From positions 41,118 through 105,117 of the forward strand of contig NZ_JONR01000021.1 in NCBI RefSeq assembly GCF_000711955.1: a stretch of 64,000 nucleotides of DNA. Direction: 5' to 3'. Shown here piece by piece: positions 24,616 through 32,992 of this stretch. How positions within the stretch are numbered: position 1 is the stretch's first letter; the number at the start of each line of letters is the position of its first letter. A model generated the notes under the pieces. The model saw nothing but the letters and a program-made list of their open reading frames with translations. It searched no databases and was not told the origin of the DNA. The DNA is from Nevskia soli DSM 19509 (lineage in GTDB: Bacteria; Pseudomonadota; Gammaproteobacteria; Nevskiales; Nevskiaceae). The translations under genes were made by a program, and so were the position numbers.

Positions 24616-26394
24616 ATGCTCGCAGACATTGCCCTGCTCCTCCTCGCCGCGGTCATCGCGGTGCCGCTGTTCAAGCGCTTCGGCCTGGGCTCGGTGCTGG
24701 GCTATCTGGCGGCCGGCATCGCCATCGGACCGTGGGGCCTGGGTCTGATCTCGCAGGTCGAGGAGATCCTGCATTTCTCGGAGTTCGGCGTGGTGCTGCT
24801 CCTGTTCGTGATCGGCCTGGAGCTGCAGCCCAGCCGCCTGTGGCGCCTGCGCACGGCCGTATTCGGGCTGGGCGGCGCGCAGGTGCTGTTGAGCACCGTG
24901 GTGCTGGCCAGCTGGGCCATGATCCGCCACCAGACCCTGCCCGCGGCGATCGTGGCCGGCTTCGGCCTGACCATGTCCTCCACCGCCTTCGTGCTGCAGA
25001 TGCTGGGCGAGCGCAAGGAACTGACCGACCGGCACGGCCGCGCTGCTTTCGCCATCCTGCTGTTCCAGGACCTTGCGGTGATTCCCTTCCTGGCATTGCT
25101 GCCCTTCCTCACCGCCCAGGGCGCGGCGGTGCACGACGGCGCACCGTTCTGGGTCGGCGCGGCCAAGGCCGGCGCCGCGCTGGCCTTCGTGGTCTTCCTC
25201 GGCCGCTACCTGCTGCGCCCGGTGCTGCGCATCCTCGCCGCCACCCAGGTGCCCGAGATCTTCACCGCCGCCGCCCTGCTCACCGTCACCGGCACCGCCC
25301 TGGGTATGAGCGCGGTGGGCCTGTCCGCCTCGCTCGGCGCCTTCCTCGCCGGCATGCTGCTGGCCGATTCCGAATACCACTACGAGCTGCAGGCGGACAT
25401 CGAGCCGTTCAAAGGCCTGCTGCTGGGCCTGTTCTTCATGGCGGTAGGCATGTCCGCCAATATCGGCTTCATCGCCCAGGAGCCGCTGCGGGTGCTGGAA
25501 GTGGTGGCCTTGCTGGTGACCCTGAAGGCGGTAGTCCTGTTTTTCATCGGCCGGGTCTATGGCCTGCCGGCGCGCTCGGCGCGCCTGCTCGGCGTGGCCC
25601 TGTCCCAGGGCGGTGAATTCGGTTTCGTGCTCTTCGCCCTCGGGCGCAGCGCCGGCCTGTTCGATCAGCGCACCGACGACATGCTGGTGGTGGCGGTGAC
25701 CCTGTCGATGATCGCCACGCCGCCGTTGTACGCGTTGGTATCGCGTTTCGGCGGCCGCGAGTCGGAAGATACACGGCCGTTCGACGAGATCGATGCGCCG
25801 GAGAACGACATCATCATTGCCGGCTTCGGTCCTTTCGGCCAGATCTTCGGACGCATGCTGCGTCTGAAGAAGATTCCCTACACCGTGCTTGAGCGCAACT
25901 GGCAGCACGTCGATTTCGTGCGCCAGTTCGGCAGCACCGTGTTCTACAGCGACGCCGGGCGCATGGAAGTACTGCGCGCGGCCAAGGCCGACAAGGCGCG
26001 CTTCTTCGTGCTGGCCATCGCCGACGTGGAGGAGTCCCTGCGCATCGCCGAGATGGTACGGCGCAATTTCCCGCATCTGCGCATCTTCGCGGTGGCGCGC
26101 GATCGCGCCCATGCCATGCAGCTGATGGACCTCGGCGTCACCGACGTGATTCGCCGCGCCTACGGCTCGAGCCTGGAGATGACGGCGGAGCTGCTGCGCG
26201 CCCTGGGCGAATCGGATGAGCGCATCGCGCGCGACGTCGCGCGTTTCCGCCGCCATGACCACGACACCCTGCTCAAGCAGCAGGCGATCCATCGCGACGA
26301 GCAGCAGCTGATCCAGACCGCCAAGGAAGCATCGAAGGAGCTGGAGCAGCTGTTCGAAGCGGATATGGAAGAGCAGGAAACCGCCGGCAGCTAG
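24616..26394 (+). CDS. Kef-type potassium/proton antiporter (CPA2) with TrkA-N domain
   Basis: A 592-aa inner-membrane monovalent cation:proton antiporter. About 12 membrane helices occupy residues 1-385, with family features GYLAAGIAIGPWGLG, GVVLLLFVIGLELQPSRLW, SSTAFVLQML, and FLAGMLLADSEY. A cytoplasmic RCK/TrkA-N domain starts near residue 400 (AGFGPFGQIFGRML) and ends before a charged coiled-coil tail. E. coli KefB/KefC are glutathione-gated. Whether this one is cannot be told. The promoter side is divergent from the phospholipase A gene. Its 3' side runs into the tandem hairpin array. Confidence 0.9.
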   Translation: MLADIALLLLAAVIAVPLFKRFGLGSVLGYLAAGIAIGPWGLGLISQVEEILHFSEFGVVLLLFVIGLELQPSRLWRLRTAVFGLGGAQVLLSTVVLASWAMIRHQTLPAAIVAGFGLTMSSTAFVLQMLGERKELTDRHGRAAFAILLFQDLAVIPFLALLPFLTAQGAAVHDGAPFWVGAAKAGAALAFVVFLGRYLLRPVLRILAATQVPEIFTAAALLTVTGTALGMSAVGLSASLGAFLAGMLLADSEYHYELQADIEPFKGLLLGLFFMAVGMSANIGFIAQEPLRVLEVVALLVTLKAVVLFFIGRVYGLPARSARLLGVALSQGGEFGFVLFALGRSAGLFDQRTDDMLVVAVTLSMIATPPLYALVSRFGGRESEDTRPFDEIDAPENDIIIAGFGPFGQIFGRMLRLKKIPYTVLERNWQHVDFVRQFGSTVFYSDAGRMEVLRAAKADKARFFVLAIADVEESLRIAEMVRRNFPHLRIFAVARDRAHAMQLMDLGVTDVIRRAYGSSLEMTAELLRALGESDERIARDVARFRRHDHDTLLKQQAIHRDEQQLIQTAKEASKELEQLFEADMEEQETAGS

Positions 26395-26417
26395 CTGTCG
26401 CGGTCCGCACGACGGGC

Positions 26418-26765
26418 AAAAAAATGAGCCGCTGGAACACCGGGGTGTTCTTCGCGGCCCAAGGCTCAGGGTCGTGCCGATGCGGGACTCGCCGCGCCGG
26501 GCTTAAACGTTCAGTCCTAAAAAATGGGCTGCTGGAACACGTAGTGCGCTCTTCGCAGCCCAAGGCTCAGGGCCGTGCCGCGGCGGACCTCCGCCGCGGG
26601 CTGAATCGAGGTCCTAAAAAATGAGCCGCTGGAACACCGGGGTGTTCTTCGCGGCCCAAGGCTCAGGGCCGTGCCGGTGCGGACCTCCGCGCCGGGCTTG
26701 ACTGGACGGTTTGAGAAAGTGGGCTGCTGGAACCGGAGTTCTTCGCAGCCCAAGGCTCAGGGACC
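26418..26765. repeat. Four tandem ~98-bp hairpin repeats with covarying stems
   Basis: Four head-to-tail units begin at about 26418, 26519, 26615 and 26713 (phase 97-100 bp). Each opens with an A-run and GAGCCGC or GGGCTGC, encloses a GAAC(ACC)/(GGT)GTTC stem, then GCGGCCC or GCAGCCC, then AAGGCTCAGGG. Units 1-3 add a second hairpin, such as CCGCGGCGG-ACCT-CCGCCGCGG in unit 2. Changes in one arm are matched in the other. On the minus strand each first hairpin is followed by a T-run, as in an intrinsic terminator, after the convergent MHYT-GGDEF gene. Unit 4 is truncated. This fills the 388-bp gap. Confidence 0.8.
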
Positions 26766-26782
26766 GTTGAGCGATGCGGCGG

Positions 26783-28081
26783 TCAGGCCGCACCGAGTGC
26801 CGAAATCCTTCCTTGCGTCGCCGGTGGGACGAGCCGCGGCTCGTTACCCACTTCGCGCTGCAGCTTCATCGCGGCGCGGATCAGCGCCTGCGTCGAATTG
26901 CCGCCTTCCGGGTAGCGGCTGCTGCCCACGCCCCACACCAGCCGGAAGCGCTGGCTCTCGCAAGGCACCGGGTTGTCGAGCAACGCGAGCACCTGCGCCA
27001 TCGCCGTATCGATGTTGCGGTCGGCGTGCTGGCGCAGCAGGAAGACGAAACCGTCGTGCGACAGGCGCGCCAGCAGGTCGCCGTCGCGCAGCACCGGCGT
27101 CAGCTGTCCGGCCAGCGTCTTCATGATCAGGTTGACGCGGTCCTGGCCGACCTTTTCCACCAGGGCGCGGTAGCCGCGGATCTCGCCGTAGACCACGGCG
27201 AACGGCGGCGGCGTCCTGCCGCTGACAGTGATCAGTTGTTTCAGCAGGGTTTCGTTGAACAGGCTGCGGTTGGGCAGTCCGGTAATGGTGTCGTAGTAGG
27301 CCAGGCGGCGGACGCGCTCGGATTCGATGCGGCGCTTTTCGATGCGGCGGCGTTCCGCCATGGCGCGCGCATCCATCCGCGCCAGCAGCAGCACCGCGGC
27401 CAGCAGCCCTCCGGTGATCAACGCCACCGGCAGGCCCATCCAGTCGCCGCCGAGCAGGTTGCCGGGAGCGCACAGCGCTCCGCCGGGGAAGTGGGTGGCG
27501 GCCATGCCGGTGTAATGCATGCCGCAGATGGCTACGGCCATCACCAGCGCCGCGGCGACCTTGGCCGGCACCACGCGCCTGTCGGGCAGGTGCCGCACCG
27601 AGAAGGAGATGAACAGGGCCGCCGCCGAAGCGAACACGGCGATGGCCACCGAGGCGGCGAACAGCAGCGGATCGTAGCTGACACCCGGCTGCATGCGCAT
27701 CGCCCACATGCCGCTGTAGTGCATCAGGCAGATGCCGGCGCCCATCACCAGTGCTCCGGCGACAATGCCCGACAGGGTGAGCTGGCTGCGGCTGATGATG
27801 TAGAGCGCCAGCAGCGAAACGGTGATGGCGGCGACCCAGGACAAAACGGAGAGGCCGAGGTCATAGGTGATTTCCACCGGCAGCCGGAAGGCCTTCATGC
27901 CGACGAAGTGCATGGCCCAGATGCCGGTGCCCATGGCCAGTGCGCCGGTGAACAGCCAGAAGCGTTCGCGGGCGCCGTCGAACAGTGCGATCCGGCCCCC
28001 CAGGTCCAGCGCCGCGTACGAGGCGAAGGCCGCCACGCAGTAAGAGGCGATGACCAGTGAGAGATCGTAGGTTCCGTTCAT
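26783..28081 (-). CDS. MHYT-domain sensor with degenerate GGDEF domain
   Basis: A 432-aa integral membrane protein. Seven helices contain the three MHYT motifs (MHFVGM, MHYSGM, MHYTGM), a putative copper/redox or diatomic-gas sensing domain. A cytoplasmic GGDEF-like domain follows (from YYDTITGLPNRSLFNETLLK, about residue 270). The active-site loop, normally GGDEF, reads SHDGF, so diguanylate cyclase activity is unlikely. It may bind c-di-GMP or GTP, or act by protein contact. No EAL domain is present. The gene converges with the Kef antiporter across the hairpin array. Confidence 0.88.
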   Translation of the reverse strand: MNGTYDLSLVIASYCVAAFASYAALDLGGRIALFDGARERFWLFTGALAMGTGIWAMHFVGMKAFRLPVEITYDLGLSVLSWVAAITVSLLALYIISRSQLTLSGIVAGALVMGAGICLMHYSGMWAMRMQPGVSYDPLLFAASVAIAVFASAAALFISFSVRHLPDRRVVPAKVAAALVMAVAICGMHYTGMAATHFPGGALCAPGNLLGGDWMGLPVALITGGLLAAVLLLARMDARAMAERRRIEKRRIESERVRRLAYYDTITGLPNRSLFNETLLKQLITVSGRTPPPFAVVYGEIRGYRALVEKVGQDRVNLIMKTLAGQLTPVLRDGDLLARLSHDGFVFLLRQHADRNIDTAMAQVLALLDNPVPCESQRFRLVWGVGSSRYPEGGNSTQALIRAAMKLQREVGNEPRLVPPATQGRISALGAA

Positions 28082-28399
28082 GTCCGTTCGTTATTGCTTT
28101 CGCGAATACCCTGGGCGGTGCGGCGATGGGATACAGAAGACTGCTTTTCCGGCCCGCTGCGGCGTCGCTACCGATGGGCGTACGCCGAGGCGTGATGAGC
28201 GGAAGAACGGCCGCCTGAACGGGGAGTCAACGGCTGCATCTGGCCGACAAACGGCGCGGCCGCGCCGCCATGCGCGGATCGGCGGCATCCGTGGCCGTGG
28301 CCGCGCGGAACCGTCCGCAAGACCGCCGGGACGGGGATTGCGGCCCCGGCGCCGGATTTCCGGGATAATGTGACACCACCTTCAGCCAGCCGAACAGGC
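28082..28399. other. Gene-free divergent intergenic region (about 318 bp)
   Basis: Lies between the start codons of the MHYT-GGDEF gene (minus) and the cyclase gene (plus), so it should hold both promoters. It is GC-rich, and I see no recognisable operator, repeat family or open frame of coding character. A GGATAATG string near 28363 is a possible -10 for the cyclase gene. Confidence 0.4.
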
Positions 28400-29698
28400 A
28401 TGACTTCCATTGTTCCCAGCGTGATGGTTGCGCTCGTCGCGCTGGGCATGGCCTTGGCCTTCATCTCCGCCGACTACCGTTCGCCAACCTCGCGCGCGCT
28501 GGCGCTGACCCTGGTGTTCATCGGCGTGGCCATCGGCGCCAATGTCGGCTTCCTGTTCCGCATGACCCCCGGCGCCGTGATGCCGGGCTGGCTGGCCTTG
28601 CCGGAGGGGGCGGCCCTGGTCGCAGTGCTGGAATTCGTGCTGCGCGTGCGCCGCACCTTGCCGGCAGGCGAGCTGGATGTCCGCATCGGCGACTACACCT
28701 TGCGCCTCGGCCAGCTCGCCGCGGTGACGTACTGCGTGCTGTCGCTGTTCTTCCCGGAGATCCGCTCGCGCGATTTCCTGTTCGCCGCCAGCAACACCAG
28801 CGTGCTGTACAAGCCCGGTTTCTGGCTGTTTGCCGTCCCCATCCTGCTCTCCGCCGGTTCCGCGCTGTTTTCCGGTGCGCTGGTGCTCAACCGGCGCCCC
28901 GACCGTGCCGAGCGGGTGCGCCTGCTGGCGCTTGGCCTGTCCACTCCGTTCTTCATGGCCGGTTTCGTGCTGCGGGTGGAGTTTGCCTCCATCACTGTTC
29001 TGTGCGGCGAGATGATCTTTCTGGTCGGTTCGGTGCAGTACCACGTGCTGCAGGGCCAGCGCGGTCAGTTCCTGTCGCGCTTCCTGTCGTCACAGGTGGC
29101 CTCCCTGGTGCGCGAGCGCGGCCTTGCCGGCGCGATGAAGCAGAATTACCTGGAGATCACCGTGGTGGTCAGCGACGTGCGCGGATTCACTACCTACGCG
29201 CAGGCGCATCCTTCCTCGCGCGTGATCCAGGTGTTGCGCGACTATTATGATGCGGTGGGCGAGGTGGTGGCCGCGTACGGCGGCACCATCAAGGACTATG
29301 CCGGCGACGGCATCCTGATCCTGGTCGGCGCGCCGATTCCGATGTCCAACCATGCCGCCGTCGGCCTGGCTATCGCACGTGGTGTGCGGGAGGCGGCGCG
29401 GGAAGTGACGCAGCGCTGGAGCAGCGAGGAACACCGGCTCGGCATCGGCATCGGCGTGGCCAGCGGCTTCGTTACCGTCGGCGTCATCGGGTCCGCCTCG
29501 CGACTGGAATACACCGCGGTGGGTCCGGCGGTGAATCTGGCCTCGCGCTTGTGCGAGCAGGCGGCGGATGGCGAGATCCTGGTGGATGGGCGCACGCGTG
29601 AACTGGCGATGGAGGTGCCGCTGGAGGCGCGGGAGGCGGTTGTGGTGAAGGGGTTTGCGGAGGCGGTGCCTCTGTATGCGTTGCCTGCGGCCGGGTAG
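28400..29698 (+). CDS. Membrane-bound class III adenylate/guanylate cyclase
   Basis: A 432-aa protein with an N-terminal block of about six or seven membrane helices (residues 1-215) followed by a class III nucleotide cyclase domain. The two metal-binding aspartates are in VVVSDVRGF and DYAGDGILI, and the Asn/Arg transition-state residues are in VNLASRL. The position that often reads GDxVN in adenylate cyclases is GPAVN, so substrate preference is uncertain. The ATG at 28400 is preferred (AGG upstream, natural MTSIVPSV start). A GTG at 28370 would add ten residues. It probably makes cAMP in response to a membrane signal. Confidence 0.87.
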   Translation: MTSIVPSVMVALVALGMALAFISADYRSPTSRALALTLVFIGVAIGANVGFLFRMTPGAVMPGWLALPEGAALVAVLEFVLRVRRTLPAGELDVRIGDYTLRLGQLAAVTYCVLSLFFPEIRSRDFLFAASNTSVLYKPGFWLFAVPILLSAGSALFSGALVLNRRPDRAERVRLLALGLSTPFFMAGFVLRVEFASITVLCGEMIFLVGSVQYHVLQGQRGQFLSRFLSSQVASLVRERGLAGAMKQNYLEITVVVSDVRGFTTYAQAHPSSRVIQVLRDYYDAVGEVVAAYGGTIKDYAGDGILILVGAPIPMSNHAAVGLAIARGVREAAREVTQRWSSEEHRLGIGIGVASGFVTVGVIGSASRLEYTAVGPAVNLASRLCEQAADGEILVDGRTRELAMEVPLEAREAVVVKGFAEAVPLYALPAAG

Positions 29699-29851
29699 TC
29701 CTTGCTTGAAGGCTTACGATTTCATTCCAGCCTTCAAGGCGGAACCGGGATTTCAGGCAGCGCGGTCAGTGCCTCGCGCGCAAGCGCGTACGCCAAGATT
29801 TCAGAGTAAGAAACCTCAAGGCGCTGCATTGCCTTGAAGCGACAACGAAAC

Positions 29852-30646
29852 CTACTTGCTCTTCGCCGGCGGCTGCTGCCCAGGCACCACTGGCGTGGGG
29901 GCCGGTGCCGCGGTGCTGCTGTCGTCGCCGTAATCGCTCAGGCCGAGGTCTTCCGGGGGCGGGTTGCCGTCGTAGACCAGCGCCTGCCGGTGCTGCAGGT
30001 AGGCGGTGCGGATGAACAGATAGGTGTCGAACTGTGATTCCAGCAGGCTGTCCGAAGGCAGCGCATTGGCGCGGATGTTGACGCTGTTGAGGACATAGTC
30101 GACCAGGTAGTGGGGCAGGTCGTAGCGGCCGGGGATGTAATGGGCCGGCGCGGTGAAGATGTCGACGCCCTTGCCGACGATGTCGCGGTTGTCGCTGGGT
30201 CCCATGAAGGGAATCATCAGGTACCAGCCCTCGCCCACGCCCCAATAGCCCAGGGTCTGGCCGAAATCCTCGTCGTGCTTGGGCAGGCCGACGCGGTTGC
30301 CGACGTCGATCAGGCCGCCGATACCCCACAGGCTGTTGACCACGAAGCGGCCGGTATCGGACGCGCCCTGGCTGAATTTCGCCTGGAAGAAATCGTTGAC
30401 GATGGTGGTCGGATAGACCAGGTTGGAGAAGAAGTTGGTGACGCCTTCGCGCGCCCAGCCCGGGGTGACGGCGACATAGCTCTTGGCCGCCGGCTTGAGC
30501 ACGTACTGGTCGGCCTTGGAGTTGAAGGTCCACATCGCCCGGTTGACCGGTTCGAGCGGATCGGCCGGGTCATCCGCCGGATGGTGGGCGCAACTGGCCA
30601 GCAGCACGGCGACGGCAATGGAGCAGTAACGATGCATTCTGCCCAT
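29852..30646 (-). CDS. mlaA: MlaA (VacJ) outer-membrane lipoprotein of the Mla pathway
   Basis: Outer-membrane component that removes phospholipid from the outer leaflet and hands it to MlaC. The lipobox LLASC follows a short signal, then the family block DPLEPVNRAMWTFN, GREG-like VTNFFSNLVYPTTIVNDF, SLWGIGGLIDVGNRVGLPKHDEDFGQTLGYWGVGEG and YIPGRYDLPHYL. The C-terminus is a Pro/Ala-rich tail. It is the last gene of an mlaFEDCBA run, 10 bp after mlaB. An inverted repeat CTTGAAGGCT...AGCCTTCAAG near 29703-29737 lies beyond the stop. Confidence 0.94.
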   Translation of the reverse strand: MGRMHRYCSIAVAVLLASCAHHPADDPADPLEPVNRAMWTFNSKADQYVLKPAAKSYVAVTPGWAREGVTNFFSNLVYPTTIVNDFFQAKFSQGASDTGRFVVNSLWGIGGLIDVGNRVGLPKHDEDFGQTLGYWGVGEGWYLMIPFMGPSDNRDIVGKGVDIFTAPAHYIPGRYDLPHYLVDYVLNSVNIRANALPSDSLLESQFDTYLFIRTAYLQHRQALVYDGNPPPEDLGLSDYGDDSSTAAPAPTPVVPGQQPPAKSK

Positions 30647-30656
30647 ATGAAGCTCC

Positions 30657-30923
30657 CTATTCGAACCGCAAAATTTTGTCGAGGCCGAAGAACCGTGCGA
30701 GCTGGATGATCTGCTCGTTGGCGCCGCGGATGCTCAGATGCTTGCCCCGGGCCTTGCTGCGCCGGCTCAATTCCAGCAACAGTGCGAGGCCGGCGCTGTC
30801 GGCATTGCTGACGCCGCCAAGGTCCAGCGTGCCGTCGACACCCAACACTTCCGCCTGCGCCAGCAGCTGCGGCACCCGCGTGAAGTTGAGTTCGCCCTGA
30901 AGCGCGCCCTGGCCCGTGGTCAC
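30657..30923 (-). CDS. mlaB: MlaB STAS-domain protein
   Basis: Small cytoplasmic STAS-domain subunit of the MlaFEDB ABC transporter, stabilising the MlaF ATPase. The STAS core is seen in TLDLGGVSNADSAGLALLLE followed by RRSKARGKHLSIRGANEQI. The GTG at 30923 (VTTGQGALQ) is preferred. It lies 22 bp after the mlaC stop with AGGGA upstream and gives 88 aa. The frame remains open further upstream, but that part overlaps mlaC. Confidence 0.88.
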   Translation of the reverse strand: MTTGQGALQGELNFTRVPQLLAQAEVLGVDGTLDLGGVSNADSAGLALLLELSRRSKARGKHLSIRGANEQIIQLARFFGLDKILRFE

Positions 30924-30945
30924 GGCTGTTATTTCCCTGTCTGGC

Positions 30946-31608
30946 TCAATTCGCTTTCGGCTGCGTGGCGTTCGCGCTCGAATCGGACTTGAACTGGCCA
31001 TTCTGCATCCGGGCGATCACGTCGTCGAGGCTGGTGCGCTTGATCTCGGCATTGAGCTGGGTCCGGAAATTCAGCACCAGCGATACGTTTTCGACGTTGA
31101 TGTCCAGGATCTTCCACTCGCCGTCGACCACATGCACGCGGAAGCCGATGGCGTAGGACTGGCCATTGTCGCGCGACAACGAGGTGTTGACCGCGGCCTC
31201 GGTCGGATTGAGCATGCGCGGCGGCATCCAGTTGATGCTGACCGACTTGTAGTTGTCGAGCATGGCGTTGGCGTAGCTGTGCACCAGCATGTCCTTGAAC
31301 GCCGTGGCGAAGCGCGTACGCTGGTCCGGGGTGGCGTTGCGGTAGTTGAGACCCAGCACGGCCCTGGCGATGCCCGGCACGTCGAAGCGCGGCACCACCA
31401 CGTCGTTCACCGCCTGATAGAACTTCGGCTGGTCGGCCTTGTACTCGGCGTAGTGATCTTTGATCATGCCGCGGATCTGGTCGGTGGTGGTCTTCAATGC
31501 CACGTCGGGCGCCTGCGCCGGCGTCGTGTCCGCCTGGGCAACCACGCCCAACGACGCCGTGACAGCCAGGGCGAGCGCAAGAAGGGGGCGGGTCAGAAGC
31601 TTGATCAT
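30946..31608 (-). CDS. mlaC: MlaC periplasmic phospholipid shuttle
   Basis: Soluble periplasmic carrier moving phospholipid between MlaA and MlaFEDB. A signal peptide (LLTRPLLALALAVTASLGVV ending AQA) precedes the Tol-Ttg2D/MlaC fold: IKDHYAEYKADQPKFYQAVN, FDVPGIARAVLGLNYRNATP, QRTRFATAFKDMLVHSYANA and GEWKILDINVENVSLVLNFR. Length (220 aa) is usual. It sits 13 bp after mlaD. Confidence 0.94.
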   Translation of the reverse strand: MIKLLTRPLLALALAVTASLGVVAQADTTPAQAPDVALKTTTDQIRGMIKDHYAEYKADQPKFYQAVNDVVVPRFDVPGIARAVLGLNYRNATPDQRTRFATAFKDMLVHSYANAMLDNYKSVSINWMPPRMLNPTEAAVNTSLSRDNGQSYAIGFRVHVVDGEWKILDINVENVSLVLNFRTQLNAEIKRTSLDDVIARMQNGQFKSDSSANATQPKAN

Positions 31609-31621
31609 GGGTGACGACTCC

Positions 31622-32155
31622 TTATTTTGATTTCGGCGCCGGTGTAGGCGCCGGCTGCGCGGCGTTCTGCGGTTGCGAGCTACCCTGGTTATTGTCTTTC
31701 TGCGTCATCGAGGTCAGGAACTGGCCGATCAGGTTTTCCAGTACGAAAGCCGACTGGGTGAACTTGATCTCGTCGCCGTTCCGGAGTGTCTTGTCGTCGC
31801 CACCCGGTTCCAGACCCACGTATTGCTCGCCAAGCAGCCCGGAGGTCAGGATCTTTGCAGTCGAGTCCTCGGGGATATTGGACTGGCGCCCATCGATTTC
31901 AAGGGTGGTCACCGCCTGAAAGCTGGTGGGGTCGATGCTGATGCCCTTGACCCGGCCGATCTTGACGCCCGCCATCCGTACCGAGGCGCCGATGGCGAGC
32001 CCGCCGATGGTGTCGAACTTGGCGGTAATGCGGTAGTTGTTGCTGCCGGTGCCCACCGTATCCAGGCTGGCGACGCGGAAGGTCAGCAGGAAGATCGCCG
32101 CCACGCCAAGGCAGACGAAAAAGCCGACCAGTATTTCCAGGGTTCTCGATTGCAT
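31622..32155 (-). CDS. mlaD: MlaD MCE-domain subunit
   Basis: Membrane-anchored MCE protein forming the hexameric lipid tunnel of the Mla transporter. The single N-terminal helix (LEILVGFFVCLGVAAIFLLT) is followed by the MCE domain: YRITAKFDTIGGLAIGASVR, MAGVKIGRVKGI, and SGLLGEQYVGLEPGG. The C-terminal ~25 residues are Gln/Pro-rich. The ATG at 32155 (MQSRTLEIL) is the standard family start, and an upstream in-frame ATG adds seven residues. Confidence 0.94.
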   Translation of the reverse strand: MQSRTLEILVGFFVCLGVAAIFLLTFRVASLDTVGTGSNNYRITAKFDTIGGLAIGASVRMAGVKIGRVKGISIDPTSFQAVTTLEIDGRQSNIPEDSTAKILTSGLLGEQYVGLEPGGDDKTLRNGDEIKFTQSAFVLENLIGQFLTSMTQKDNNQGSSQPQNAAQPAPTPAPKSK

Positions 32156-32227
32156 AAAGCAAAATCCTCGACTCACAGCCTCGGTTCCGAGGCACTAAAC
32201 CAGACTGAATGCTTCGCCGGCGAAGGC

Positions 32228-32992
32228 CTAGCGGAACATGAACGCGGTCAACACGAAATCCAGCGCCAGCACCACCAGCGACGACACCACCACGGTGGAG
32301 GTGGTGGCGCGCGATACGCCTTCCGAGTTGGGCGCGGCATGGTAACCCTGATACAAGGCAATCCAGCTCACCGCAACGCCGAACACCAGGCTCTTGATCA
32401 GGCTTTCGAAAATATCGTGCGGATGCAATCCGCTGTGGATCTGCGACCAGTAGGACCCATCATCCACACCCAGGGCAACAACCCCCACCAGATGGCCGCC
32501 GGCCACGCCGATCGCCATCAGCGAAAAGATCGAGGCGAGCAGGGGCATCGCGATGATTCCCGCCAGAAAGCGCGGCGCGATGACCCGCTTGATCGGATCG
32601 ACCGCCATCATTTCCATGCCGGAAAGCTGGTCGGTGGCTTTCATCAGGCCGATCTCGGCAGCCAGTGAAGAGCCTGCCCGTCCTGCGAAGAGCAGTGCCG
32701 TGACAACCGGCCCCAGCTCGCGAATCACGCCGAACGCGACCACCACGCCCAATGCGGACGCGGCGCCGAACTGGGCCAGCGTGCGATAACCCTGCAGCGC
32801 CAGCACCATGCCGATGAAAGAGCCGGAGATGGCGATGATGATCAGCGACAGCATGCCGATCATGTACAGCTGCTGTATCACCAGCCGCGGCCGCAGCAGC
32901 GCCGCCGGCAGGGCGGCGATCATGGTGAACAGGAACAGCGTGGCTTCGCCCAGGCCGCGCAGGAAATCGCCGACGATCTGCCCCAGCTTCAT
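32228..32992 (-). CDS. mlaE: MlaE permease of the Mla ABC transporter
   Basis: Inner-membrane permease of the retrograde phospholipid transporter. Recognised by SFIGMVLALQGYRTLAQFGA, GAASALGVVVAFGVIRELGP, LFAGRAGSSLAAEIGLMKAT and QLSGMEMMAVDPIKRVIAPR, all strongly conserved in this permease family, and about five to six membrane helices. Its ATG overlaps the mlaF stop by four bases (ATGA), while a 72-bp gap separates it from mlaD. Confidence 0.95.
   Translation of the reverse strand: MKLGQIVGDFLRGLGEATLFLFTMIAALPAALLRPRLVIQQLYMIGMLSLIIIAISGSFIGMVLALQGYRTLAQFGAASALGVVVAFGVIRELGPVVTALLFAGRAGSSLAAEIGLMKATDQLSGMEMMAVDPIKRVIAPRFLAGIIAMPLLASIFSLMAIGVAGGHLVGVVALGVDDGSYWSQIHSGLHPHDIFESLIKSLVFGVAVSWIALYQGYHAAPNSEGVSRATTSTVVVSSLVVLALDFVLTAFMFR

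Noticed and set aside
24592..26292. Long minus-strand open frame (566 codons) opposite the Kef antiporter
   Set aside because: Gln/His/Gly-rich shadow of a gene with clear membrane and TrkA-N motifs.
26418..26765. CRISPR array
   Set aside because: Units are whole ~98-bp tandem copies with internal hairpins, not short repeats separated by unique spacers; no cas gene is nearby.
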